A DNA stretch of 14,875 nucleotides from Thermoplasmata archaeon (GTDB lineage: Archaea; Thermoplasmatota; Thermoplasmata; Lutacidiplasmatales; UBA184). The first letter of the stretch is position 1. Every line of letters begins with the position of its first letter. This document shows, piece after piece, positions 1 to 6,461 of the stretch. Position numbers and translations under genes: made by a program. A model generated the notes under the pieces. The model did no database searches and had not been told where the DNA came from. It saw nothing but the letters and a program-made list of their open reading frames with translations. The stretch spans positions 1 through 14,875 of the forward strand of contig JAKAPG010000019.1 in assembly GCA_021823085.1 (NCBI GenBank), in the 5' to 3' direction.

Positions 1-886
1 CGGCACCGTCCCCCGGATCTGCAATCCCGAGATCCTCCAGGTCGATCAGCGCGAACGGGGCGAATGCATCGTGAACCTCGGCCAGGTCGAGCTGCTTCGG
101 CGTCGCGTGGGCCATCTCGTAGGAGCGCGCGGCCGCCGAACGGGTGGCCGCGAAGCCGGAGAGTGACGGCCGGTCGACGACTCGGAACGCGTCCAGTCCC
201 TGACCGAGGCCGCGCACGATTGCGCCGTCCTCTCCGCGCTCCACAACGAGCGCGGCGGCTCCGTCCGATATCGCCGCGCAGTGGAGGAGGCGCAAGGGGG
301 ATGAGACCGTCCGGCTCGCGCCCACCTCCTCGGCGCTGACCGGTTTCCTGAACTGGGCCGCCGGGTTGAGCGCCGCGCGAGCCCTCATGTGCGCGCTCAC
401 CCGATCGAAGACGGTGAGAGGGACGCGGTAGCGGGCGCAGTAGCGCTGCGCCACGATCGCCGCCAGCGCCGGCATCGTCGCCCCCACCGCCACTTCCTCC
501 GGCGCGAGCGCACGAGCGAGCGCGCGGGCCACGACCGGGGTCGGGGCCCCGGTCATCTTCTCGTACGCGACGACGAGCGCGCGATCGGATCGAGCGGAGG
601 CGATCGCGGTGACGGCGGCATGGAACGCAGCCGCTCCGGTGGCCGAAGCGGCCTCGACGCGCATCCCGGCGGCCGAGTCGAGGCCCAGCCGGGAAGCGAG
701 GCGGGGGACCGGGCTCGCCCGTTCCTCGAGCACCTCGCCGAGCATGTTGCCGACGACAAGGAGGTCGATCGGCTTGCGACCGACATCCTCCATGGCCCGA
801 AGGCCGGCCTCGGTCGCGAGCTCGACCCCGGATTCGGCTCGGCGGCCGAAACGGCCGATTCCGATGCCGGTCACTTGTACGGTCAT
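1..886 (-). CDS. Thiolase-superfamily protein (SCP-x/archaeal acetyl-CoA acetyltransferase-like), C-terminus beyond window, catalytic Cys replaced by Ser
   Basis: Translating the minus strand from the ATG at 884-886 gives 295 codons open to the window edge. The N-terminus (MTVQVTGIGIGRFG), the GNMLG segment near residues 47-50, the VEAASATG segment at 78-85, the SPLRLL and ISDGAAALV segments and the EVHDAF motif (His272) match archaeal acetyl-CoA acetyltransferases of the SCP-x type. These act in mevalonate or lipid metabolism, often with a DUF35 partner. In that family residue 81 is normally the nucleophilic Cys of an ACASG-like motif; here the codon at 644-646 reads Ser. This argues against ordinary thiolytic chemistry and for a non-thiolase role, such as the retro-aldol reactions known for Cys-less SCP2-thiolase relatives, or a scaffold. 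The GHPxGATG end and any downstream DUF35 gene lie outside the window. The start overlaps the upstream nuclease stop by 4 bases (ATGA), so the two are translationally coupled. Confidence 0.88.
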   Translation of the reverse strand, partial: MTVQVTGIGIGRFGRRAESGVELATEAGLRAMEDVGRKPIDLLVVGNMLGEVLEERASPVPRLASRLGLDSAAGMRVEAASATGAAAFHAAVTAIASARSDRALVVAYEKMTGAPTPVVARALARALAPEEVAVGATMPALAAIVAQRYCARYRVPLTVFDRVSAHMRARAALNPAAQFRKPVSAEEVGASRTVSSPLRLLHCAAISDGAAALVVERGEDGAIVRGLGQGLDAFRVVDRPSLSGFAATRSAAARSYEMAHATPKQLDLAEVHDAFAPFALIDLEDLGIADPGDGA

Positions 887-1431
887 GCGGGCGCCTCAAC
901 GGGTTCGGTGAGGAAGCGGAACGTCTGGAAGAATCGCGATAGGGGCATTCCGTTCTCCCACCTCAGGATCGCGTTCCCCTCGCGGGTCGTCTCGATCGGG
1001 GGGAGCCGACGTCCCAGTACCCCCATCATCCCGCCCGTGGTCGTCCGTGTGGCGCTGAACAGCCGCCAGCACTCCTCCGAACGCAGCCCGACGCGTCGGT
1101 ACGCATAGAGCACCATGAGCCCGACCCGATCCACCGCCGCTCGGTGCGCGAGCAACTGACCCTCGGCCCGACCGCTTCCCGCTGTGAAACGAATGACCGG
1201 CTCCTGCGATGCCTTCACCTCGAGAGGGAACGCGAACTCCCGCCGCAGTGCGACCAGGTCGAATCCCAGCGAGCCGGCGGCCCGGATGACGAGGAACGGT
1301 CGCTCGACAATCCGTTCGAACTCCCCGCGCCCCGGCGGAGGGAGGGAACGGCCGTAGGAACGAATCCGATCCGGGTCACCCTGGAAGAGGTCCTTGAGCT
1401 CTCGCTCGTAGGCGGAGGCGCCGCGCCGCAC
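883..1431 (-). CDS. Hjc-like archaeal Holliday junction resolvase / PD-(D/E)XK nuclease, with an insert and C-terminal extension
   Basis: This is a 182-residue protein starting at a GTG at 1429-1431. It carries the active-site pattern of archaeal Hjc in order: Gly-Ala-Ser then Tyr-Glu-Arg-Glu-Leu near the N-terminus (Glu9), IRAAGS (49-54), GFDLVAL with Asp58, and LEVKAS with Glu71 and Lys73. In Hjc the matching Glu, Asp, Glu and Lys bind metal and cleave four-way DNA junctions. Two features differ from typical Hjc (about 130 residues): roughly 25 extra residues between the first Glu helix and the first strand, and about 60 extra residues after the core. It could therefore be a diverged resolvase or another RecB-like endonuclease. 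It is divergent from the AAA+ ATPase gene and shares its AT-rich promoter, so a joint DNA-processing role is possible but inferred. The family is likely; the exact activity is not shown. Confidence 0.75.
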   Translation of the reverse strand: MRRGASAYERELKDLFQGDPDRIRSYGRSLPPPGRGEFERIVERPFLVIRAAGSLGFDLVALRREFAFPLEVKASQEPVIRFTAGSGRAEGQLLAHRAAVDRVGLMVLYAYRRVGLRSEECWRLFSATRTTTGGMMGVLGRRLPPIETTREGNAILRWENGMPLSRFFQTFRFLTEPVEAPA

Positions 1432-1449
1432 AGACCCACAGCGCTCGAA

Positions 1450-1461
1450 CTATCTATTAAC
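1450..1461. promoter_or_regulatory. Shared, bidirectional TATA-like element for the divergent nuclease and AAA+ genes
   Basis: The only AT-rich run in the 53-base gap between the two divergent starts is ctatctattaa (about 1450-1460). Its centre lies about 25 bases from the GTG at 1431 on the minus strand and about 29 bases from the GTG at 1485 on the plus strand. Archaeal TATA boxes sit about 26 bases before the transcription start, so one element could drive two leaderless or nearly leaderless mRNAs. Read on either strand it resembles a TATA box (TATTAA or TTAATAG). The element is seen; its function is inferred. Confidence 0.5.
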
Positions 1462-1484
1462 GACTCACGCCTCGAGGAAATGCC

Positions 1485-2939
1485 GTGGCGGACCATTCGA
1501 CGGTCGAGCTCTCCGAGGCCGACCTCGCGGTCGCCCGGCGGCTCGCGGAGGTCATCGGGGACGCCGACCGTCGTCGTCGGATCCGCGGCAGCGCGATGGG
1601 TCCGGCGCGGTTCCGTCTCTCCGAGCTACGAGGACGGCTCCTTCGCGACCGGATCTTCGAGGACCCGGCGCGTCTGCTCGCCCGCCTGCGACGCCGCGGA
1701 CTCCTCACCGAGGTCGCGGAGGGGCGGTCGGACAAGACCTACCTCATCGCCTACCCCGAGGAGCTTCGCACCCTCCTGGTCGGAGAGCTCTCGCGGAACG
1801 AGGCGATCGAGCCGGCGGGCCTGCCTTCGGTCCCGGACGAGTCGTCGGAAATCCATGCGATGGACTCTGAGTTCGTCCAATTGCTGCGCGAGGTGCTCGA
1901 CCACCGGCTCGAGGAGACCCAGGAGTTCGGCCGGACGTTCGGCATCCGGGCGCTGGCCGACTACCTTCGCCACCTCTTCGGAGAGGAACTCTACTTTGAC
2001 TCGCTGGTCGCGCTCCTCCAGCAGTACGCGCTCGCCGACGTCCCGCTCCTCGCACCGACCGGGCGTGCCACGGGATCGACGGGCTTCCACCTCGCGCTGT
2101 TCGGTCCTCCGGGGACCGGCAAGACCTTCGCCATCGATGACCTGGTCCGAGGGAACCCCCGGCAGGCGGTCCCTCCCCACGGGCTGCCCGGACGCAATCG
2201 CTACTGCGGCGGCATCACCCCGGCGCAGTTCCTGCGCGTCGGTTCCTTCTACACGGGCCGCACGTTCAACTTCATCGTCCCGGAGTTCAACGACTGGTTC
2301 CGATATCGCGGGATGGTCGAACCGCTGAAGCTGGTCATGGAGCAGCGGGAGGTGAAGTGGGAGACGACGTTCGGCACGATCGGCCCCTACACCTTCCGCT
2401 CGTTCTTCTCGGTTAACTACAACGTGCGCACGTCGGGAACGGACGATTATTGGACGACGATCGCCGATCCCAACTTCGCGGCGCTGGAGGACCGGATGCT
2501 GTTGCGCTTCCACCCGATGACCAAGGCGCGTTTCCGAGCGGTCGAGGAGAGCGCGGAGCGTCTCGATCTTGGCGAGCTCGACTTCTCCCTGGCCGGGGCG
2601 GTCCGGGACCACCTGACCCTCGTCCACGCGATCCAGACGCGCCACCCGCTCGTCTCGGGCCGATTCCGAGCGAGGCCCGTCCGGCTCGACCGCGGCCTGT
2701 ACAGCACTCTGCGCGGGGTCTCCCAGCGCGCGCTGGAACGGTCCGATCACCCGAGGTTCTCGCCGCGCCTCAAATCCCGGGCGGTCAAGCTCGCCAGCGC
2801 GGCGGCGTTGCTCGGCTACTTCGCGGAGCCCGACCTGCCCGAGATCCCGATCGGGAGGGCGGAGGGGGAATTCGCCCAGCGCTTCTACGAGGAAGAGATC
2901 CGTTCGCGAGAAGGCCGCCGCGGTTCGATCGAGTCGTGA
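1485..2939 (+). CDS. AAA+ ATPase with N-terminal winged-helix-like region (MCM/MoxR-like core)
   Basis: The protein has 484 residues. Residues about 45-98 look like a winged helix (LLARLRRRGLLTEVAEGRSDKTYLI, quoted in part), followed by a helical linker and an AAA+ core. Walker A is GPPGTGKT at 207-214. The Walker B position is FIVPEFN at 263-269, where the usual acidic Asp is Pro and the catalytic Glu267 is kept. A sensor-1-like segment FFSVNYN lies at 307-313, and ALEDRMLLRF at 333-342 may carry the arginine finger or sensor arginines. The segment PLKLVMEQREV after Walker B resembles the equivalent helix and hairpin of MCM helicases and MoxR ATPases, but the zinc and OB domains of replicative MCM are absent. 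Start: GTG at 1485 fits the TATA spacing; an ATG at 1480 is out of frame. It is divergent from the Hjc-like nuclease. Substrate unknown; a DNA- or protein-remodelling role is inference. Confidence 0.8.
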   Translation: MADHSTVELSEADLAVARRLAEVIGDADRRRRIRGSAMGPARFRLSELRGRLLRDRIFEDPARLLARLRRRGLLTEVAEGRSDKTYLIAYPEELRTLLVGELSRNEAIEPAGLPSVPDESSEIHAMDSEFVQLLREVLDHRLEETQEFGRTFGIRALADYLRHLFGEELYFDSLVALLQQYALADVPLLAPTGRATGSTGFHLALFGPPGTGKTFAIDDLVRGNPRQAVPPHGLPGRNRYCGGITPAQFLRVGSFYTGRTFNFIVPEFNDWFRYRGMVEPLKLVMEQREVKWETTFGTIGPYTFRSFFSVNYNVRTSGTDDYWTTIADPNFAALEDRMLLRFHPMTKARFRAVEESAERLDLGELDFSLAGAVRDHLTLVHAIQTRHPLVSGRFRARPVRLDRGLYSTLRGVSQRALERSDHPRFSPRLKSRAVKLASAAALLGYFAEPDLPEIPIGRAEGEFAQRFYEEEIRSREGRRGSIES

Positions 2940-2945
2940 GCCGGC

Positions 2946-3926
2946 TCAGGCGACCACGCGGCCGGCGTGCGCATCGACGAGCATTCGCTGGGTCTGCCCC
3001 TTGCGCTCCAGGACGAACTCCCAGATCGGAGCGTGGAGCAGCTCGCCTTCGCTCACGTCGACCTGCGTCTGGAAATGGCTCACCATGCGGTGCTTCTTGT
3101 GCGCCTCGTTCGATTGGAGCTGGGTCACGTACGCTCGCGCCGAGTTCCGGGCCGCGTCCTCGGTGAGGTCCCCGTTCAGCACCGGGGTACCGGCGGGGAT
3201 CTGTTTCTTATCGAAGAGCGTGCGCTCGGTGAGCGGGAACTGGTAGTTCTTGGGCTGGTAGCTGTTCATCGACTTGACCGCTACCACCGGGAACTCGTAC
3301 ATCCCCGTGATCGTGTCCTGACGCGTCGGGTTCACCGCCGGGCCCGCAAACATGGGCATGACCATCATCCCGCCTCCGCGGCCGCCTTGGCTCAGCGCCG
3401 AGCCAATGAGGGCCGACGCGCCGATCGCGGCGACCGTCGAACCGATCCCGACCGCCGCGTCCTGGTACTGGTAGTTCGTGCTCGCCGACGTCGGGAGGAC
3501 CCAGTAGGGGACCATCGAGAGTTTCTGGTCGGTAACCTTCGACTCCTGGAAGTCCTTGCGGTGGAGGAACCCCGTGTCCACCGCCGCCTTCACGACCTCG
3601 AGCGCCTGCGCCGGGTCGGCGAGTTTGAGCGACAGCATCGTGTGCTTCGAGATTTCCTTCCAACCGGCTCCGCCCAAGGTCACGGAGCTCCCGCAATAAT
3701 CGCACGTCACGACCGCTTCGCCGAGCGTCGGATGGATGGGTGCGCCGCATGCAGGGCACTTCAACTCCTGGGCTCCGGCCGGCGCGAGAGGGGGAGGGGG
3801 CGGAGCCGATGGGGCCGCGGCGGTCCTGCCGCCACCGCTCACCGCGCCGGGGACCGCGGCACCGCACTTGAAACAGAACTTCGCGTCGTCGGGCAGCTGG
3901 TTTCCGCACTGGATGCAGTAGATCAT
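2946..3926 (-). CDS. Double zinc-ribbon protein with glycine-zipper-like segment and PepSY-like C-terminus, unknown function
   Basis: From the ATG at 3924-3926 the protein has 326 residues. A TTG at 3944 would add six residues, but MIYCIQCG is the usual start of such proteins. Ribbon 1 uses Cys4, Cys7, Cys18 and Cys21. After a Pro/Ala-rich linker, ribbon 2 uses Cys57, Cys60, Cys75 and Cys78 and resembles a TFIIB-type ribbon. Residues about 157-178 (Gly/Ala/Ile-rich, GIGSTVAAIGASALIGSAL) resemble a glycine zipper or a short membrane-active segment. The last 30 residues (APIWEFVLERKG, then LVDAHAGRVV) look like the end of a PepSY-type domain, a weak resemblance. It is the last gene of the membrane/SPFH operon, 19 bases after the SPFH C-terminal part, and its own end is 6 bases from the convergent AAA+ stop. 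Function not recognised; a role in the same membrane assembly is inferred from position. Confidence 0.8.
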   Translation of the reverse strand: MIYCIQCGNQLPDDAKFCFKCGAAVPGAVSGGGRTAAAPSAPPPPPLAPAGAQELKCPACGAPIHPTLGEAVVTCDYCGSSVTLGGAGWKEISKHTMLSLKLADPAQALEVVKAAVDTGFLHRKDFQESKVTDQKLSMVPYWVLPTSASTNYQYQDAAVGIGSTVAAIGASALIGSALSQGGRGGGMMVMPMFAGPAVNPTRQDTITGMYEFPVVAVKSMNSYQPKNYQFPLTERTLFDKKQIPAGTPVLNGDLTEDAARNSARAYVTQLQSNEAHKKHRMVSHFQTQVDVSEGELLHAPIWEFVLERKGQTQRMLVDAHAGRVVA

Positions 3927-3945
3927 AGAGGAACTCGATGGCAAC

Positions 3946-4434
3946 CTACGGGGAGAGCGCGGCGCCGCAGTTGGGACAGAACTTGCCCGAACCGGTCACG
4001 GTGGCGTGGCACTTCGGACACGCGCGCGGGGGCGTGGGAGCCGGAGGCGCCATCGAGGCGCCACAGTTCGGGCAGAACTTGGAGGTCGTCGGAACGGGCT
4101 GGCCGCACTTCGGACACGCGATCGTCTCGGCGTGCGGCGGTCCGCCGGGCGGCGCACCTCCCAGGGGCGCCCCGCAGCTCGGACAGAATCGCGTCCCCGG
4201 GGGGACGAGCGCGCCGCACTTCGGGCACGGAGTGGACGGGCCCTGGGAGTACATTCCGCCCATCATACCGGTCATGCCATAACCGACGCCGAGGCCCGCG
4301 CCCAGCCCGACGCCGGCGCCGGCAAGCGCCCCCGCGGCGCCTCCTTGGTTCGAGGCCGCCTCGGTCATCGCCTGGCCGGCCTGGTACTGGAGATAGTTCA
4401 CACCGAGCACGCCCATCGTGGAGCGCGTGTTCAC
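3946..4434 (-). CDS. C-terminal part of the SPFH protein: glycine-zipper-like segment plus three zinc ribbons (separated by frameshift)
   Basis: This 162-codon frame begins at a GTG (4432-4434), but the frame reads sensibly upstream of it: codons from about 4485 encode TEIQGLSINLPDEVQKAV, the missing end of the SPFH domain. It is therefore best read as the rest of the 4431-5126 gene. Fragment residues 31-62 are rich in Gly/Ala with alternating glycines (GxG and GxxxG), like a glycine zipper. Three CPxCG...FCPxCG zinc ribbons follow at Cys70/73/84/87, Cys107/110/121/124 and Cys139/142/153/156. The ribbons also show as imperfect DNA repeats near 3968, 4061 and 4173. The layout of SPFH domain, VNTRSTMGVLG-like motif and zinc ribbons matches bacterial YdjI-like SPFH/zinc-ribbon proteins. 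The apparent GTGA overlap with the upstream stop at 4431 is probably coincidental, although reinitiation there cannot be ruled out. Confidence 0.8.
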   Translation of the reverse strand: MNTRSTMGVLGVNYLQYQAGQAMTEAASNQGGAAGALAGAGVGLGAGLGVGYGMTGMMGGMYSQGPSTPCPKCGALVPPGTRFCPSCGAPLGGAPPGGPPHAETIACPKCGQPVPTTSKFCPNCGASMAPPAPTPPRACPKCHATVTGSGKFCPNCGAALSP

Positions 4435-5126
4435 GGCCTTCTGTACCTCGTCGGGCAGGTTGATCGAGAGGCCTTGGATCTCTGTACTTCGACCCCCAGC
4501 GGACCGAAGTGCTGAGGGGCAAAACCGAGAATCGCCTGCTCGATGGTCTGGAGCTGGCCGGCAAGATCGGTCACTCGAAGGCCCTGGTCCTTCATCTTGC
4601 CGAGACTGCTGTAGACCAGAATCACCATCTGGTCACGGAGGCGAGACTCGACGTCTGCGCTCGAAGTGGCACCGAACGTGCCGACGAATTGAGTGATGAA
4701 CACGTCCGGGGCGCCCAGGCGCCAGCGGTAGCTTCCGTAGACGCGCAGGCTCACCAGTCCGAAGTCCGGGTCCTTGAACACGTAGGGCTCGGAGCTTCCG
4801 AACTTTCCGTCGAACAGGCGCTTCTGAAGATAGTAGACCTCGGCTTCCTGCCGGACGCCGGACAGCGCTTTCACGAGACCGCCGACGATCGGCGCGTTCA
4901 GGCTCGTCAACGCGTACCGGTCGGGCCGGTCGAAGTAGGCCAGGACCTTTCCATCCCGGAAGAACACCGCGATCTCGTCCTCGCGGACCACGATGTTGTC
5001 GTTGAGACGGATGTTGCGAGGCACCCGCCACATGATGTTGGGGCCTTTGTACGCATCTTCCCAGTTGATCGTCGTTGAGCCGAACAGGCTTCCTCCCTTC
5101 TGCGGGATCGGTGTGTTGGTGACCAT
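4431..5126 (-). CDS. SPFH-domain protein (YdjI-like, 'virion core protein' family), N-terminal part of a frameshifted gene
   Basis: Starting at the ATG at 5124-5126, residues 1-214 form an SPFH/band-7-like domain: NWEDAYKGPNIMWRVP near 21-36, then IVVREDEIAVFFRDGKVLAYFD (in part) near 45-66, LRVYGSYRWRL at 127-137 and LGVEV at 210-214. SPFH proteins form membrane-associated oligomeric scaffolds. After Val214 this frame runs into 17 codons unlike the family (RSKASRSTCPTRYRRP) and stops at 4431. Moving to the next frame at about 4485-4487 restores a normal family sequence leading into the zinc ribbons at 3946-4434. The rejoined protein would have 393 residues. One missing base is the simplest explanation: an assembly error or a real mutation. 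The gene starts 16 bases after the zinc-ribbon helical gene stop and is clearly in the same operon. Confidence 0.82.
   Translation of the reverse strand: MVTNTPIPQKGGSLFGSTTINWEDAYKGPNIMWRVPRNIRLNDNIVVREDEIAVFFRDGKVLAYFDRPDRYALTSLNAPIVGGLVKALSGVRQEAEVYYLQKRLFDGKFGSSEPYVFKDPDFGLVSLRVYGSYRWRLGAPDVFITQFVGTFGATSSADVESRLRDQMVILVYSSLGKMKDQGLRVTDLAGQLQTIEQAILGFAPQHFGPLGVEVQRSKASRSTCPTRYRRP
4483..4487 (-). other. Frameshift point in the SPFH/zinc-ribbon gene
   Basis: On the minus strand the codons read GGG GTC GAA GTA and then CAG AGA in the first frame. Using the A of GTA again gives ACA GAG ATC CAA, which restores the conserved TEIQGLSIN stretch. No X XXY YYZ slippery heptamer is present here, so a one-base deletion or sequencing error is more likely than programmed -1 frameshifting. 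Confidence 0.7.
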
Positions 5127-5142
5127 GCTCGCTGTACCCTTC

Positions 5143-5835
5143 CTATACTTGGATTCCTTCTACGACGCGCATCCGCGCGCCGAACGCGGAGTCGAGCTCG
5201 GTGAGCCGGGCGCGCGCGGCGGCAACCGTCTGCGCGACCTGAGCATAGTCTCCGCTCGCCACCTGGATCGGCAGCGCACGGATCAGAGCCGCGAACTGGT
5301 CGGCAGCGACGGCGAAGCCGTAGTCGTACTCGTAGAGCTTGTCGAGTTGCTGCGGGCCGACCCTGATCGCGGCGGCGATCCCCGAGTACCCCTGCTCCGC
5401 GCTACGGATCTTAGGTTCGATGCGCATGAGGTCCGCGAGGAGTGGGGCGAGCTCCATGGTGTCGTTGAACCGGTTCGCCTGCGTCAGCGCCGTCCGAGCG
5501 TTCTCGGCCGCCATCCGCGCGTTGCGTAGGCGGTCCGCGACCTGGCGGCGAAGAAGGCTGTCCGCGGCCCGGATGTCCTCGCCTTGTCGGTAACCGTGGT
5601 ACCCCGGGATGAGCAGCTCAAGGCGCTTGAGGGTGCCCCGGTCCTGGTCGACCCGTTGTCGCAGGTCCGCGGGGGGATTGGTCGCCGCGCCGCCGGCAGC
5701 CGCCGCGAGGGAGGCTCCGCAGTTCGGGCAGAAACGGGAGCCCGAGGGAACCTTCGCGTGGCAGGTCGGGCAGACCGACGAGGAAGTTGACTCCGAGGAG
5801 GAATCTGCAGGCGAGGTCGGAGGAGCGCTCGCCAT
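5143..5835 (-). CDS. Zinc-ribbon protein with long helical domain, SPFH-operon member of unknown function
   Basis: The protein has 230 residues. A Ser-rich N-terminus leads to one zinc ribbon (Cys22, Cys25, Cys36, Cys39; CPTCHAKVPSGSRFCPNCG pattern). An Ala/Gly linker follows, then an almost wholly helical region from about residue 58 to the end. Near residue 75 there is a distinctive motif, LIPGYHGYRQGEDIRAAD. From memory, unverified, similar IPGYxGYxxxE-type helical proteins occur beside SPFH/zinc-ribbon genes in bacteria. The end of the protein is Ala-rich and could be coiled coil. The ATG at 5833-5835 directly follows the TAA of the membrane-protein gene with no spacer, so the two are translated from one message. 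A role as a cytoplasmic adaptor that pairs with the SPFH scaffold is inference; no enzyme motif is visible. Confidence 0.8.
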   Translation of the reverse strand: MASAPPTSPADSSSESTSSSVCPTCHAKVPSGSRFCPNCGASLAAAAGGAATNPPADLRQRVDQDRGTLKRLELLIPGYHGYRQGEDIRAADSLLRRQVADRLRNARMAAENARTALTQANRFNDTMELAPLLADLMRIEPKIRSAEQGYSGIAAAIRVGPQQLDKLYEYDYGFAVAADQFAALIRALPIQVASGDYAQVAQTVAAARARLTELDSAFGARMRVVEGIQV

Positions 5836-6381
5836 TTAGGCGCCTCCGCCGGAGGGGGGGGTCTTGCCACCGGAGGCGGCCGGTGGGGTCACCGGCGCGG
5901 TCGGGGCGTGGGCGGTCGAGTAGTCAAACGCCGACGCCGGTGTCGAGGCTCTCCACGCGGCACGCTGCGCCTCCCGCGGCGCGACGTCGGCCACCGACCG
6001 GTACCGCCACGCGACCCCCGCGACCGAACCGGCGAGGAACAGGAGGGTGACCACGAGGCCGACGATCTGCAGGGTGAGGCTGAGGTAGCCGGTCGGGTTC
6101 AGCCCCAAAGTGAGGCGGAGCACCGCGAAACCGAAGGCGTAGAACCCCCAGGCGTTCGCGCGCTGGTACGTCGGCGAGCGGGAGACCGATTCCATGAGGT
6201 AGGCGATCGCCGCGAAGACGATGGCGACGATTCCGATCAGGATCAGAGCGAACGCGTGGCCGTTCGCCGGAAACAGGAGGTAGAAGCCGACCAGGAGGAT
6301 CGCTGCGGCGATCACCAGTATCGCGGAGATCAGGCCCGCCGCAATCCGGTTCACCGCCGCTGCGGCCGATGCTTCCGACAT
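5836..6381 (-). CDS. Four-helix integral membrane protein, first gene of the SPFH/zinc-ribbon operon
   Basis: The protein has 181 residues with four clear hydrophobic helices at about 13-37, 43-64, 76-95 and 99-125. There is no signal peptide beyond the first helix. The tail from about 126 is soluble and becomes Pro/Ala/Thr/Gly-rich from about 148. No charged catalytic motif is seen inside the helices. The ATG at 6379-6381 lies 3' of a strong TATA box (6413-6423), giving a short leader of about 10 bases, and the stop abuts the next start. Its leading place in an operon with SPFH and zinc-ribbon proteins suggests a membrane anchor or partner for that complex (inference). I do not recognise the family. 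Confidence 0.82.
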   Translation of the reverse strand: MSEASAAAAVNRIAAGLISAILVIAAAILLVGFYLLFPANGHAFALILIGIVAIVFAAIAYLMESVSRSPTYQRANAWGFYAFGFAVLRLTLGLNPTGYLSLTLQIVGLVVTLLFLAGSVAGVAWRYRSVADVAPREAQRAAWRASTPASAFDYSTAHAPTAPVTPPAASGGKTPPSGGGA

Positions 6382-6412
6382 CTCGGCACCGCCTGTTCTT
6401 CATGGAATCGGT

Positions 6413-6423
6413 CGATATATAAG
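6413..6423 (-). promoter_or_regulatory. TATA box of the membrane/SPFH/zinc-ribbon operon
   Basis: The minus strand reads CTTATATATC here, one of the best TATA matches in the window. Its centre is about 36 bases before the ATG at 6381, which predicts a transcript starting near 6390. It sits in the 80-base gap after the TPR gene stop, so the operon has its own promoter even though the TPR gene points the same way. Confidence 0.7.
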
Positions 6424-6461
6424 CGGATACCCCGCGACCGGCCGAGGTGGCGCTCGAAAAG

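Noticed and set aside
1626..2750. Long minus-strand open frame opposite the AAA+ gene
   Set aside because: It is antisense to a gene with clear Walker A and AAA+ motifs, and its translation is low-complexity Arg/Glu-rich sequence without any family motif, typical of GC-rich shadow frames.
3960..4240. Imperfect DNA direct repeats (cagttcgggcagaactt-like)
   Set aside because: They are the coding sequence of three successive zinc ribbons, so the repetition is explained by protein domains and not by a CRISPR or mobile element.
2967..4463. 498-codon plus-strand open frame opposite the zinc-ribbon genes
   Set aside because: It is opposite two genes with well-formed zinc ribbons; the translation is Arg-rich and featureless. 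Long antisense frames are expected at this base composition.
4478..4492. Programmed -1 frameshifting in the SPFH gene
   Set aside because: No X XXY YYZ slippery heptamer or obvious downstream pseudoknot is visible at the junction; a missing base is simpler. Kept as a finding only as a frameshift.
5143..5150. TATA-like AAGTATAGG before the SPFH gene
   Set aside because: Its centre is only about 21 bases from the ATG and it overlaps the previous stop codon; the tight operon makes an internal promoter unnecessary.
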